DNA of 64,000 nucleotides from the NCBI GenBank assembly GCA_964019055.1, contig OZ025222.1, positions 10,209,043 to 10,273,042 of the forward strand, read 5' to 3'. Below the pieces are notes generated by a model. The model did no database searches, was not told the origin of the DNA, and worked only from the letters and a program-made list of their open reading frames with translations. The translations under genes were made by a program, and so were the position numbers. Of the stretch, positions 37,401 to 49,279 are shown piece after piece; positions within the stretch are counted from its first letter, which is position 1; each line of letters begins with the position of its first letter. Source of the DNA: Anthopleura xanthogrammica (lineage: Eukaryota; Cnidaria; Anthozoa; Actiniaria; Actiniidae).

Positions 37401-39821
37401 AAAAATTCTTAGTCATACTGTATAACAGATTAGAGGTTGGAATTAAAAAAAAAATCAAACAGTATTCCCTCTTTTCATTTAGTTCCTTGCTTTCATTTAT
37501 TTGTCATTCCCTTATAATATTAAGTATTATTTCTTTCTGCCTTATTTATCTCACAATGACACCATAAACATTGGATGTGATATCCTTCAGCATTATGACA
37601 TACTACAGACATGAGATACCTGGATGTGGACGCTTGAATGAACCATCTCTGATCTGAGTGACACCAAACAACAAGAACACCATGACACAAGCAAATAATC
37701 CTCTGAAAAGATAGAAACATGTATGTGAGGTCACTGAGGTTCAAACTATGGATCTCTTGCTTAGCAGACAGCACATTTACCAACCAAGCCACACTTGCTC
37801 CTTAAAACACATGTGTGAGGTCACTGAGGATCAAACTATGGATCTCTTGCTTAGCAGACAGCACATTTACCAACCAAGCCACACTTGCTCCTTAAAACAC
37901 ATGTGTGTGAGGTCACTGAGGATCAAACTATGGATCTCTTGCTTAGCACTGGCAACACACTAACCAACCAAGCCACACTTTTATATTAATATAGAATACC
38001 TTTTGGTATTGTACTGACTGTTCATCGGCGTTGACTCAAACAATGCAACATATACAAGCACAGAAAGCATCCCAACAAGCACTGTGATGGTATGCGCTTG
38101 CCTGGAGATAAGATTAAACAAAGAGTTTCAACTGGAGACTTTTTTTTTTCATTTTTACATACAAAGATACCCCCATCATCACTATAAGATATTTATCAGT
38201 AGATATTTATTGATGATTATATATATCTTGAAATCTAATAAAAGGCTGTTATATTTTCAAGTATAATCTTCACACACATGGAATTCATTTGTGGATCTTG
38301 TCTCACAGGGACCACTGACACGGGGGGCTATGGGGGCTCTAATTATCCTCCCCCACTTTTTCCCTTTTGCATACTATTCTCTTATAGTTTCCAATCCTAG
38401 CCCCCTCCCTCCCGAGTTTTAATGGTTCTCTGCTGTCATTGTCATAAAACTTATCTATTTAAGAAATCTTTGTTTAATATTGCTCAGCTGACATTTAATA
38501 TCATGTGTATATTTTTTAACAATTTTTATTAGTAATTAAATAATGAGTAGTTATTAGAGTTTTTCTATATATCACAGGACCTAACAAATAATCGTATTAT
38601 ATTGCAAATTATATTTAACAATTATTTACCAGAGTGAATATTAAATTTATTTATTGCTGGAACTTAACTTAAATTTATTTATTGCTGGAAGCCATTAGTC
38701 AAGTTCTCAAACAATTTAGTGACATTTTACTGGGAAGGCGATGTTCTTTTATGAGTTTTTCGTTGCTTTTGTGTGCTCAAGGTTTCCCGATCGAATAATG
38801 GACAGTGGCCAAGATTGATCATGTCTTTGCTGAGGAAGATCTACTTTATTTGTATGTCAGTCTTTGATTTAGATGATTCATCTCCAACACAGACATGTTG
38901 TCCCTGAATTAAATATGTAATTATATTTAATACTACCAGCTAACTGCTGACTCGCATGATGCAGCTGCTTAGCCAGTGATTAGCGTATTTTATTTATGAG
39001 CTATTTCTATCTTTCTAAAAGCCTGCTGAGTCTGTTTGTATATATTTATATAACTATATAGCAATTTCTTTTTCTGTTGTAATTGTTTTTTAAGTAGAGA
39101 CAGCTATACTACTTGATCAGTATTATTTTTATCAGCTGCACCATAACAAATGAATGACATGAAGAGACATGGATTACCATGGATAACTAGTATGTTATTG
39201 TAGGAGCCACAACTGATCAGTCGCTTAGATATCATTAATCACCTTCTACACAGACTCGCAGCACTTCACCCCGGGGGCACTTCACTTGCAATATGCAATG
39301 ACTATACTAGTATTAAGATTATTTATTCCATTTTATTTGACTCGAAGATAGAGAAAAAATTGATTGGATTAGGGCTGTTATTCATAAGTAATATCATCTA
39401 GAAGGTTAGAACAATCTTATGTAGTAAAATAATTCAATGAGAAGAGTTTAGGAGCTAATTTGAGCTGAAGTTGAAGTGTTTTAACACTATTAAAATAGCA
39501 AATTGTTTACAATAATAAGCGTGTAAACCCAGATATTAAGAAGGACTTCCTTCAACGATCAGTTTTCTGTGAGTGAAAGCTCAATAACACAGTTTAAACC
39601 TACCAGAAAAAGGTATTCGTGCCATCATCAGTGAACTGTTGTGTTTGTTTGCGATCCCATTCACATGCAATCGCAAAAGGGCGTCGTTCAACAAGGTCTC
39701 CTCTCCCATTGGCTTTCACTGTCGACTGCTCACTTAATGTCCTGACTTTATCCATAGAACTCTTACAACAGCACTGTCTACAAGTACATGTGCACTTAGT
39801 AGACTCCTTTAGCTTGGCCAT
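31424..39821 (-). CDS. PTDSS2: phosphatidylserine synthase 2, complete, 12 exons
   Basis: Exchanges the ethanolamine headgroup of phosphatidylethanolamine for serine in ER membranes. Coding exons by splice sites, in order: 39604-39821, 38000-38101, 37620-37702, 37056-37123, 36439-36573, 35966-36016, 35409-35522, 34761-34838, 34100-34140, 33526-33640, 33019-33164, 31424-31670. All junctions are GT-AG and all phases agree, giving 465 residues (human PTDSS2 is about 487). The N-terminus is Cys/Lys-rich ([12 protein letters not shown]) and diverged. From HTITVLVG onward it follows the family: [116 protein letters not shown] marks PSS enzymes, and the LEYTLEHQ and QLLKYVD segments fit PTDSS2 rather than PTDSS1. 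About eight or more hydrophobic helices. Introns carry SINE, MITE and microsatellite insertions. Confidence 0.95.
31750..31905 (+). mobile_element. MITE family A copy in PTDSS2 intron 11
   Basis: GACCACGTGTCATTCCCTAG, AGAGTATCATGTCTTTGTTT and CATGAATATGGATACAACTC modules, with the first module repeated. It lies between exons 33019-33164 and 31424-31670. Confidence 0.75.
32268..32500. mobile_element. MITE with 'GTTCACACTATAG' ends in PTDSS2 intron 11
   Basis: TACCCTGTTCACACTATAG and AGTTTAACTAAACATG on the left pair with CAGTTTAACTAAACAGG and GGTGTGAATGGGGTA on the right. Non-coding. Confidence 0.7.
33190..33395. repeat. cluster of CCATGGTAAC-type motifs in PTDSS2 intron 10
   Basis: About eight variants of the palindrome GTTxCCATGGTAAC within 200 bp, including TGTTTCCATGGTAACA at about 33347-33362. 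The core matches the RFX X-box. It may be a degenerate tandem repeat rather than a regulatory cluster. Confidence 0.5.
33676..33975 (+). repeat. (GAT)n microsatellite in PTDSS2 intron 9
   Basis: Imperfect GAT/GGT trinucleotides over about 300 bp, including two copies of a longer unit with GTGTTTGGTGGTGTTGATGA. Asp or Met/Val-rich frames are artefacts. Confidence 0.9.
34325..34500 (-). mobile_element. tRNA-derived SINE copy in PTDSS2 intron 8
   Basis: On the minus strand: GCATGGGTGATGTGAGCTGC, CTCTCACC, then GTGGGTTCCATTTCC (B-box-like) and the body TTGGTTCTCTCCTGTGCTCC. Opposite in orientation to the 35.77-kb copy. Confidence 0.65.
35085..35355. mobile_element. MITE family B copy, intact, in PTDSS2 intron 7
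   Basis: Inverted ends TAGACCTTTCTTAATATTTA / ATGAAATATTAAGAAAG and inner arms TTAGCCTCACTTTCATGCAT / GCATGAACATGAGGCTTAGG. The intact form of the element split at 26.87-28.2 kb. Confidence 0.7.
35770..35912 (+). mobile_element. tRNA-derived SINE copy in PTDSS2 intron 6
   Basis: GGTGGCATAGCGGTGAGAGT (A-box-like) and GAGTTTGAGCCCCACT (B-box-like), then GGTTCTCTCCTGTGCTTTGA. The 3' tail is absent. Confidence 0.7.
36130..36410. mobile_element. diverged MITE family B copy in PTDSS2 intron 5
   Basis: Shares TTACAGAGTGACTTGCAAAA, GCTCGTTTGGCAGCAAAAAG and CATAGAAGTATGC with the 35.1-kb copy. The ends are degraded. Confidence 0.55.
37722..37978 (-). repeat. ~90-bp tandem repeat, three copies, tRNA-like
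   Basis: In reverse complement each unit reads GTGTGGCTTGGTTGGTAAAT, then AAGAGATCCATAGTTTGA, resembling a tRNA D-arm (A box) and T-arm (B box). The units lie just upstream of PTDSS2 exon 3, in intron 2. Probably a tRNA-derived SINE head amplified in tandem. Confidence 0.7.
38270..39590. other. PTDSS2 intron 1, no further feature
   Basis: Long AT-rich first intron. No recognisable element beyond a short C-rich stretch near 38330-38415. Confidence 0.5.
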
Positions 39822-39829
39822 GGTGGGTT

Positions 39830-42455
39830 ATCAAGGAGATCGAGGATGGTTTGGGGTGTTTTTTGTGTTGGATGTTTTGGAATTCCTTCGAAATAAACCT
39901 GTTGATTATAACAACCTGTAATGAACGAGGAGGACTAGGAATTATACTCACCCCATGCCCTCACGGATAACATGAATATTAAGGGGGCGCAGTACAGTCA
40001 AACCGCAACATCAAAATGACTTTGATTTATTATGTTGCACAGAAATAACCAAATAAATACATCAAGTTAAACTGGATTGAAAATTGAAGGGAGCGCGCTA
40101 CATCATAGTGACGAAATTTAGGGACCATTCATTGTTGACATTAGAGGAGGAGGCTGGTTCGACCCCCTCTCCCCAAAATAAAATTTGTTCATATATGATA
40201 TATTATTAAGGTACTCTGTGTTTGGAAAGAACTTGCCAATATATCAACTATCTAGGCATATTTTGTAATACGAGTAAAGTTCAATTCGCAGTGTTTTACT
40301 CTGAAATATACATACAACTGACTAAATCCTCCACAGCTATATCATTGTTCATGTCTTCGTCCTTCTCGTCTTCTTCCTCGTTTGCATCATCAGTACAAAC
40401 ACTATCAACATATGCTATTTCATAATCACTCGCCCCATATCACTGTCTGGTGTGATTCTGGTGCGCATTCGACGTCTTGTTCTTGGTGCCTAGGACCCTT
40501 ATTCTTCCGTTCATATATGTGGACTATTATATTGCCCTTCTAATTATATCTTGGCTTCTTCCCTCTCTCATAAAGAAAGAAGGAAGCCCCCCCCCCCCCC
40601 CCCCACCCTCACCAAACAAATGAAAAGACCCTGCAAACTCATAAAAACCACTGGATATAATAACTGTGTAGTGACAGCTTTGGACTATCTTTATTTTTGA
40701 GAACTTATGTAAAAACTTACATCCCAGGGCCTGTGGAGCAAGCTTGAAAGTGGGGGGGGGGGGGGTGAGCACAGGACTGGAGTTTTTTTCAGCCCTCCCC
40801 CCCAAGCCCCTCCCTCTCCGCGCGCCCTGCATCCCCCCTTCTTGATCTTAAAAATTAAAACCATCCCCACTATATCATGGCTGAAAAATTTTCATCCGCC
40901 CCATTTGCACCAGCCCCCCTTCAATGTTAATAATGAACAGACCCCTAGGAATGCATTTTAATATAAAAAATATCTTTTTAAATTTTGGGAACAACATAGC
41001 TCTACGGTCCAACATTCTGTGTGCACGCAACACTCATATTCACATAATGATTTTTAGAGAGGAATTCTATCAACCAATAGAATTCTTCTATCAAACGATG
41101 ACGTAATCCTCAGCTAATCAAAGCTGGCCACAACTGTGCTGTTTTTTTCCCTGTTTTGTGACCGCAAGGAAACCCATTCGAAATGAAGACAAGCTGCTTG
41201 CAGTCAAAACGTCATGGTCCTTTCCACAAATGACCCTCAATCGTGAGACAAACGGATAAAGTATCATTGATTACATTTCCACGATGAATAATATTTTTCA
41301 TTCTATGATAATTGATGTTCTCTGATTGGTTCAAGTAACCTGACATGAACCAATCAGCCTCGATGATTATTTTCCCGCTCTTTTCATCACGTGACCATTT
41401 GGTTTTCAGTTTTTCAAAGTTGGTTTTGTTTTTTGTTCTTCATCAACCAAGAATTTCTACTGGATTATTGCTCTCTTCCCAACAGTTTACTGACTTACAC
41501 AACCAACCACATTGAAAGAAAATACCTCAACTACTGAATTATTGACATCTGTTTGGAAAAATCAAGAAAAGTTGGGGAAAATTTCGCTTTTTTCGAGAAT
41601 CTCAAACTGGAAAATGTCCTCAGTCAAGACTTTCGTTTAGTCAGTATTTTGTCCTCTTTGATCTGATGTAAAAAGACCCAGGAAAAGAAAAACCAAAACG
41701 ACAAGGAAAGTTTGTTTTGTAGACGTCTTGTTTTTGAGTAAAGAATTTGTTCTAAATATTTATTTTCTTTCAGAGTCGAGGTGAGCTGAACAAAGACAAG
41801 TGAATAAACTGAGGTGAGCTGAATTATTGCTGATCTTCACATTGAAAATAAAACTAGATAACTATGATTATTGAACCACATTAGGCTAGAATTATTTATT
41901 GATTTATTCGGATTATTCCAGCTTGTATTAGTCGTGTAGTGTTTTCTTCGTTCATGTTCAACTAAAGTCTTGTACAAAACAAACCATCATTTGCCGCCAT
42001 TTTTCACCACAAGTTTTTGTTGACTTCAAAACAAAACAAAACCAACTCAAAATACTATTTTATCAATCAAATGCTCTAAAATAAGGATAAATATTGATGG
42101 TTTCTTTCATTTGGATGGCAAATATTTTGATTTGACAAAGAAAACAAGTATTTGTTCTGTTGTTCGTGTTTCAAGTCCAACTCACTTGTTCATAATATGA
42201 AGAAAAATGACTTTATTTGTTGAAAAAAGTCTCTTTTAACTTGATTGAATAAAAATATTGATGAAAACAAACTTGTACTTGTATTGATATCAAACTACTG
42301 GACATTTGTCAAGAAATGTTTTTGATTTTCAATGGATTTGTTTGAATATTTGTTGAGTAAAACAAGAATCATTTCAATCAACTACAAAGATAAAACTACA
42401 AGAATATCTTTATTATTCAATAAAATGTTATTATTTACAAAAACAGATTATTGTC
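39830..42455. other. intergenic between PTDSS2 and the NLR gene, no gene seen
   Basis: Contains poly-C at 40589-40604 and poly-G at 40753-40766. These bracket about 150 bp in inverted sense (GGAAGCCCCCCC... / ...GGGGGGGTGAGC), suggesting a degenerate element over 40560-40930. The PTDSS2 promoter should lie just above 39821, but I see no clear TATA box. Confidence 0.4.
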
Positions 42456-42461
42456 TACTTG

Positions 42462-42467
42462 TTTATT
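42462..42467 (-). terminator. polyadenylation signal for the NLR gene
   Basis: AATAAA on the minus strand 50 bp past the stop codon. A second AATAAA is at 42409-42414. Confidence 0.5.
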
Positions 42468-42516
42468 ATCGGTTCATTGTCTATTTTTTACATAAATAAG
42501 CTTAAGTTAGATTCAT

Positions 42517-45500
42517 CTAAATATACAACTTAACATCAGGGATCTGTTGTGTTACCCATTGTACACATTCAACAGTTATTTTATCATTACCCCCTAAGTC
42601 TAACACTTTTACACGACAATCACCAGTTTTTAACACTGAATACAAACACTGAAGTCCAACATTAGTTATGTTATTATAACTTAGGTGTAGGTTAGTTATA
42701 TTAGTGTCAGACAACATGTTAGATATTATTACAACACATTCATCGTCTAATTCACAACCCCACAGCCTCAGTTCAGTAACAGTAGAAATACTAACAAGAG
42801 AATTACACAACATTCTGATCCCTGATGCTGATAAAGATGAGTAACTAATGTACAATGTATTAACAATAAATGACTGTGTAGATGTTAGATGTTGTTTAGT
42901 TTGTTCTGCGTTGATTAAATTCACTATATCTAATAAATAACTTATGTACAAACAATCGATATCAGTTATATCACTAAATACAATCACCCCATACTCATCA
43001 CAGTATATGTGTTTAAGGTTATTTATTACTCTGGTAGAAAACCCATCGTCTTTGTACTCGTACAGACAGGATAAAGTTAGCAGTTTATTCCTCTCATCAT
43101 ATTCATCCTCTGGTTTGATATTTTCTATCAATTCTTCCATCAGTTTTTCATCGTTTTTTGTTGACAAAATCCCCGCTACAAACTCAAGCGTCACTGCGCT
43201 TGAGTTCTTTCTCTTCGGTATTTCTTTTTTCTCTACAAACGAATAAGCACAAAGATACTCGTGTATCGTTAGGTGTGTAAAGGTATATTCAAGTGGTGGT
43301 TTCTCGGATGGACATTTTTTAACGCCAGGACAACAGTCAAGTAATCCACTCGCTTTCAGGTTTGTAATTTCTTCTTCTTTAAAATTGAACTTTTTCATGT
43401 CTTTTTCCTCGAAAATAAATTTTCCTTCAATCATTAAATTCATCGCTAGCTTAGCTAGTTTATGTAATATTTTTTGTACTTTAGTTTCTCCCTTTTCTTC
43501 ATATTTAGAAGAGGAATGTTTCTTGATAAATAGTTTAATGACTTGATGATAAAGTTCTGTTCTTGTGACGGGTAGTTTATCTGTGGTTTTTGATTCAGTC
43601 ATGTACCATTTAATACAATAGCACATTAAATAACACATCACGGGGATGTGGCCAAAACTTAAAAGAATTTCATTGGCTTCCACTTGATCAATTACTTTTT
43701 TCTTCATGCTTTCGTTCTCTTTAAAATATTTTTTAATGTAATCCACAACTTGAGGCGAAGAAAATCCTTGAATGTCACATCTCACATCAAAGATAATTTT
43801 TTTTAATTCCTCTGCTTTGCCAGGCCTTGAAGTTACAACAACCACTGATTCTTTTAACATCTTGCCTTTCATGATTTTGGCTAACAGAGCAGGAACAGGG
43901 ATTTTCTCATGAGGGTTGTTTGGGTATCTTGTTTCAAAGTCCCCGGTGATTTTCTCTCGATGTTTATACTCATCATAGCCGTCAAGAATTATGACTAGCT
44001 TCTCAGGATTTTCAATGATATACTGCAGTAATGGCTCATCCACAGCTGAATGCTCGTCTAAGAGGGAGGACTTATTTAAGATATCACGCAAATCAACTTT
44101 TTCTTCTTCCGGAAGAAGAAATTGACGGAATGTCAACAGGAATACAAACTGAAAATCAGGTACTTTGGCTTTTTCTTGACTTTTCTCAAACAATTTGTCG
44201 TCTGACCAATCCCGCACCAGCTTCCGACAAAACAGAGACTTTCCGATCCCTCCTTTGCCAGTGAACAAGAGAGATTTAGGATTGGTCGTGCCAGAAGCTG
44301 TGGGTTTTTGATCATCATTTTCTGGGCAGACAAACATCTCTGAACATGTTTTCAGTGCTGTTCTACTTTCTGGAACTTCATCCATTTGCCTCCTGCCATA
44401 TCTCCTTTGTTTAGCTTCGAGTTCCTTGAATTGTTTCTGGCCGCGTTGGATAGTCACATTCGTGAAGATGTCATCGGTTCTAATTTTCTTGTCCTCTTCC
44501 TCCGCCAACAAAAAATCGGTTTGTTTTTTAATGGATGACTTCATTTTGTCTGTATATTCTGAAAATAAAAACACAACAATTTAACAACTAAAAACAGGAA
44601 GACAAGGTAAGAATAAAATATCCTAATTTCTCTCACTGGAGGTATTGAAATCATCGATCGGTAATTTTTAGTTTTTGTTCATTCATTCATCTATCTATCT
44701 GCTATTTATCTATGATTTATCTACTTAATGTAATACAATTTTAATTTTCTATCCTTATATTTATTTCAATCTTATTTATTTATCTATATTTATTCATTTG
44801 TTAGGACCTCTTTGAAAAGCACCTGTGGTGAAAGAGTTTTCCTCATTAAACATCATTAAAATCAACTTCTAATTAACAATTAGTCCTCGAGTCCGAATGG
44901 TCTACGAGTCAATAGCCCATGAGGCCGAAGGCCGAATGGGCTATTGACTCGTAGGCCATGAGGGCGAGAGGTCTAATTGTTTTAGTAAAAACCTACTAAT
45001 CGGTCCAATAAAAGGATGCAAAAAGTTTTGGAATTTGCTCTAAATATATATTTTTTGGTTTTCAAAACCGGCGCTTTTCGCTACTAGAGGTCTATCACTA
45101 ATAGACCCCTAGTAGCTCAGCCAATCACAGGGCTCGATTGGTGATAGACCATTAGTAGGTTTTTTCTAAAGTCCATTAGAAAAAACCTACTAATGGTCTA
45201 TCACCAATCGAGCCCTGTGATTGGCTGAGCTACTAGGGGTCTATTAGTGATAGACTTCTAGTAGCAAAAAGCGCCGGTTATGAAAACCAAAAAATATATA
45301 TTTAAAGCAAAATCCAAAACTTTTTGCATCCTTTTATTGGACCGATTAGTAGGTTTTTACTAAAACAATTAGACCTCTCGCCCTCATGGCCTACGAGTCA
45401 ATAGCCCATGAGGCCTTCGGCCTCATGGGCTATTGACTCGTAGACCATTCGGACTCGAGGACTAATTGTTAAATAGACCATTTCACAGTTGTCGTCACTC

Positions 45501-46924
45501 AACCTCAGCCTCAGAGAAGAGGCTTCAGTATTAATATAAGAATCATGCCTTTTTCAACGAGTGAGATACCTCTCCTTTTCTTCTCTTTTTAACATTTTAC
45601 TGACTATCTAGCATTTGATTGGCTGACAAACATAGGTAGAGATTTATTGCAAGGGAACTACAGCTATTTCGAAAAAGGTTAGTGAAGGTTTTGTTGCATG
45701 TTGCTTGTTGCAAGTTGCTTACTAATCTTCAAATGTATTATATTCATATGAGAATTATGTCAGCACAGAAGAAGATATGCTAGAAAAACATGCAGACAAA
45801 GTTTGAGAAAATCACAAAGGTGCGTGTGATTAAAATGTTCTAGTGCATTTCTTATTGAAATTCTCTCTCACTCCTCTGTGTTACGGAGGACACTATGTTC
45901 AGAATACATTTGTATTGGGATCCCTGTGTTGCACATGCTCTTTGGAGTTAGTAGAATCGACCACAAGAAAGAAAAAGAAAAATAATGTCTGGATGAACTA
46001 TGATCCTTGGAAGTGGTTTTGTTTACATTCTTTGGTACACACTATCTTGTCACTATCTAAATTGGTCTCCCTGTGGTAATATTTGGCTATTTCTTACTAT
46101 ATCCCATTTCATCATTGATTATCACTTTGGAAGACATATATAAAAGTTTTGGTGTGAAATAAAAAAAACTATATTCCCAAGTAATTCATTAAAATACAGA
46201 AACCATTAGGGGTATATATTCCTATTATACTGAAGCTACAACTGTACATACCTTTGGCCTGTGAAGCATCCACAGCTGAATTCCCTTTCACTATCTTAAG
46301 AACCTCCTCCATCTTTTGAAGTAATCTCTGCTCCATTTCTTCCCACTCTTCAAGTGCTCCAATAAAATAGTTTTCATCTTCAGGGTCCATTGCTTCTATC
46401 TTTATTTTCTCAATGTCTGGTTTGTAATGAGGTCCACCCAGTCTCACTAACACATCTGAGATGTCACTCCAGTACTTCTCGAAATCACTGTCACTAACAG
46501 CTGTTTCTGTGGTGTGGCCATAAAGTTCATTCCTATAATATTTTACTCGAACCAAATCAGCTTCTCTACTCAGGTCTGTAGCAACAGGAGGCTTGTCCCA
46601 TCCTGTTGGTGGGGGTGTTAAACCACATATATTACGTATCAATACAAATAACAGTGTAATGTCAAAATCTGCTGAAGTGGCAGGTGTTCTTTTACTGGGA
46701 GGGTAGAGTCTGCTCCATTGTTGTGTGGTTATAATCCTCTTTGCTCTCAGGCCCTTTAGAGTAGAATGTACTGCTGTACTGAGAAGAGTGCTGCGAAGGG
46801 AGCTTGGTGAATGGAACGAGTCAAATACATCTCTTAAGGCACGTGTTCCACCATCAATTAATAACTTAGAAAGGCGACCAAAGTTTACATTTTCTTTACT
46901 TGAAGATGCCCAACTGGTCGCCAT
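42517..46924 (-). CDS. NLR-like receptor: HEPN (DZIP3-like) - NACHT - LRR
   Basis: Two coding exons, 46252-46924 and 42517-44558, joined in phase (AAAG|GTATG donor, TTTTCAG|AATAT acceptor). They predict 904 residues starting MATSWASSSKENV. Residues about 20-170 look like the DZIP3/hRUL138-type HEPN domain, with RNELYGH at 131-137 matching the HEPN R-x4-6-H motif. An acidic, partly coiled-coil linker follows. NACHT begins near 318: P-loop GKGGIGKS (325-332), Walker B LVIILDGYDEYK (about 412-423), TSRPGKAEEL sensor region, then winged-helix sequence through VEKKEIPKRK. About three leucine-rich repeats close the protein (VTELRLWGCELDDE, ITNLHLSYNNITNVG, VKVLDLGGND). NACHT NLRs sense intracellular danger or microbes and oligomerise; HEPN-NACHT forms are abundant in cnidarians, sponges and molluscs. 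The ligand is unknown. A possible 5' UTR acceptor (TTTGACAG) lies about 17 bp before the ATG. Confidence 0.9.
44873..45472. mobile_element. 600-bp near-perfect palindrome (foldback element) in the NLR intron
   Basis: TTAACAATTAGTCCTCGAG at the left edge is mirrored by CTCGAGGACTAATTGTTAA at the right edge. The symmetry centre is 45172.5 with a 6-base loop (AGTCCA), giving arms of about 297 bp. Each arm contains its own sub-palindrome (GAGTCAATAGCCCATGAGGC and its mirror). TTAA at both edges suggests TTAA target duplication. No coding capacity. Confidence 0.95.
45480..46165. other. remainder of NLR intron, no feature
   Basis: Non-repetitive intron sequence between the foldback element and the HEPN exon. 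Confidence 0.4.
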
Positions 46925-47339
46925 ATCAGGTTTATCTCTGTCAAATAACAAGTGGAAAATAAATATTTGTGTTACAAAAAAAATTGTGGAGGGGAGGGGA
47001 AGGTCTGTAAAGTTTTCAGCATCAAGGAGTAAGGTAGACTTTACCAAACTGAACAAAAATTGTTTTTATAAATGACACTATATAACAATTATGATCTATA
47101 AATCTGCTAAAATAATATTAATATTAGATAAATATGACGATAACTGCTAACATATATATCAAATGTATACCAAACTGAATCAAGCACGTACCCAATCAAA
47201 AAGGACTTGGTAAGATATCTTAATTAGCTTAATTCACTTCCATTAACAATTACATTTACAATGACTTCCAAATGTTCCGCTTATACCTTTAACAAGGTAT
47301 GTATTATATGTGAAAGTATAACCACTGCATTAAATATTG

Positions 47340-47734
47340 TTTGTAAGTTATCCTAAACTTTTAATGAAATGATTAAATGAGGATACAGAAAAGAGCCCTG
47401 AGGATCACCTATTGTAATGTTATGAACTGTCCTGTGGGGATGCATTAAGCCTCTCAGGACTAGAGACTCTATTTCAGTGTAGGGAATGCCACTGTAAGAC
47501 CTTTTTTGACAAAATTGTCTTAAATAAGTCTGATAATTTACACCATTTATTGCCATTTAATACTAATGAATCTAGTGTTACTCTATGTAGAGCAGAGGCG
47601 TTTTACTGTTCCCGTGTGCAAAACCAACAGATATGAGAACAGCTTCATGATTGCAGGGGCATTGAATTACGATGAAATTGAATTAATTAATTAAGTGTGG
47701 ATATATATATATTCAAGTATATTTCATAGTATAT
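47340..47734 (+). pseudogene. 3' fragment of a non-LTR retrotransposon (LINE) ORF2
   Basis: Translated pieces resemble the extreme C-terminus of CR1/L2/Rex-type reverse-transcriptase ORFs: IQKRALRIT near 47380-47410, then, in another frame, RRFTVPVCKTNRYENSF in 47596-47646, closing with a stop at 47692-47694. Stops and a frame change show it is dead. The reverse-transcriptase core is not in the window. Confidence 0.6.
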
Positions 47735-47899
47735 TAGACCTTTTCAGCTTCATTGGTTGTTGTGCCCATTTCAGACCATGTGATGCCACTCTTGGGAGCT
47801 GATTCTTTCATGTGTTAATATTTTAACAAAAGAACATTTCTCAAGGGAATGTCATGTGGTCTGAAATGGGCAATTTGCATACGAAGCTAAAAAGGTCTA
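47735..47899. mobile_element. 165-bp MITE inserted in the LINE fragment
   Basis: Ends TAGACCTTTTCAGCTTC and GAAGCTAAAAAGGTCTA are near-perfect inverted repeats. The inner arms CCCATTTCAGACCATGTGAT and GTCATGTGGTCTGAAATGGG also pair. The inner arm resembles the ends of MITE family A. Confidence 0.8.
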
Positions 47900-47944
47900 T
47901 TATTGATTTGTAATTGTTTTTGTTCTAATAAAATTGAATCGAAA

Positions 47945-49270
47945 ATTAAAGCTTCAGTCTGCTGTACTGTTGTGGAGATGTTTGTCGAACTGCTGACATA
48001 ATATCAAATTTATACCAAATAATTATTGTCTAACCAATCAAAAAGTAGGAAAGAATAACACTCTATTGACTCAGGGATGGAATTCTGTTTATTCAAATCA
48101 CTATTGACAGTATCCTTCAATCCATAATAAAAATGCTTCCCAACTTCATTGTTTTCCACTAGGATGCTTGAAAACTTTTCAATAGAATTTAAATATTTAA
48201 AATATTTGAACTGAATTCAAGTTCTTTCTTGTCAGCTGTCGATCAAAACTGTTCATCTATGTAACATACGATGGTCACGTGACCTCTGATGTCTCGTGAT
48301 GCTGTCTTGCCGCACCCTCTATTGTCTACTGTATTATCCTACAACATATAGTTCTAGATACCAAGCATTTCACCATTACATGTACATCTAAATTCGTCAA
48401 AAAATACGATGAAATAGAAATCAAACGTTTGTGAACCCAGCGTGTACCACGAATATCACAGATTCAAGAAAAATGTTTAATAAATACAATATGGAATCGA
48501 AAATTACCAAGCTTGATTCATGGGACACTAAAAGAAAATCAAAGAAAGATAGGGAAAGAAAAAAAAATACTACAACAAGAAATTATATACCTAGAAGTTT
48601 GCTATAAGTGGGTCATTTGTTTGAATAGGTGTTTCAATAAACCATTGATACGATTCTTTCTGAGTACAGGACAGGAACACGGCTTCCAGCAACTTTGGAA
48701 ACTTGCCAAGAATGACAACACCCACATTTATAGCGTCGCTCGATCGATCGATGATCAAAACTGTTCATTAAACAGACGATATCAACCCAGCTAAACTGTT
48801 TGGCATTGAGATTCCTATTTCATTATCCTACAAGCATTATCCTATCTGGTTAGTTGGTTAAATGAGGTTTTTACGGACGATCAAATCAAGTTCAACTCTT
48901 CCATGATCAAAGTTGTGTATTGTAGAACCTTACAGTCAATCTTATCTAGAACATACTAAGAGATCTACTACATCACACGTACCTAATGTATTTATGCACT
49001 GATTGATACAAATTAACACGTAAGACTTACTTGAAATGCGAGAAGAAGAGGGACAAGAACAACGAGAACAAGACGCTTGAATCTTTCACCAGACAAACAG
49101 GAAATGCAAATGCAACTGAACAGTCTAATGGCTTACCACAGGAAATGTTACAGCAGAGGGACTGGTACGAGACGATGGGGGGAGGGGGTGGGGCAAACAC
49201 TAAAATAGCGCAAAAACTCCTTTTAAAATGATATTGGATGAGATGCTAACAGGGGTATTTCCTTATATAG
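47945..49270. other. no gene seen
   Basis: Intergenic between the NLR and SETDB1 genes. A G-rich stretch at 49178-49194. Frames of up to 93 codons have no recognised features. Confidence 0.4.
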
Positions 49271-49279
49271 TATGACTTG

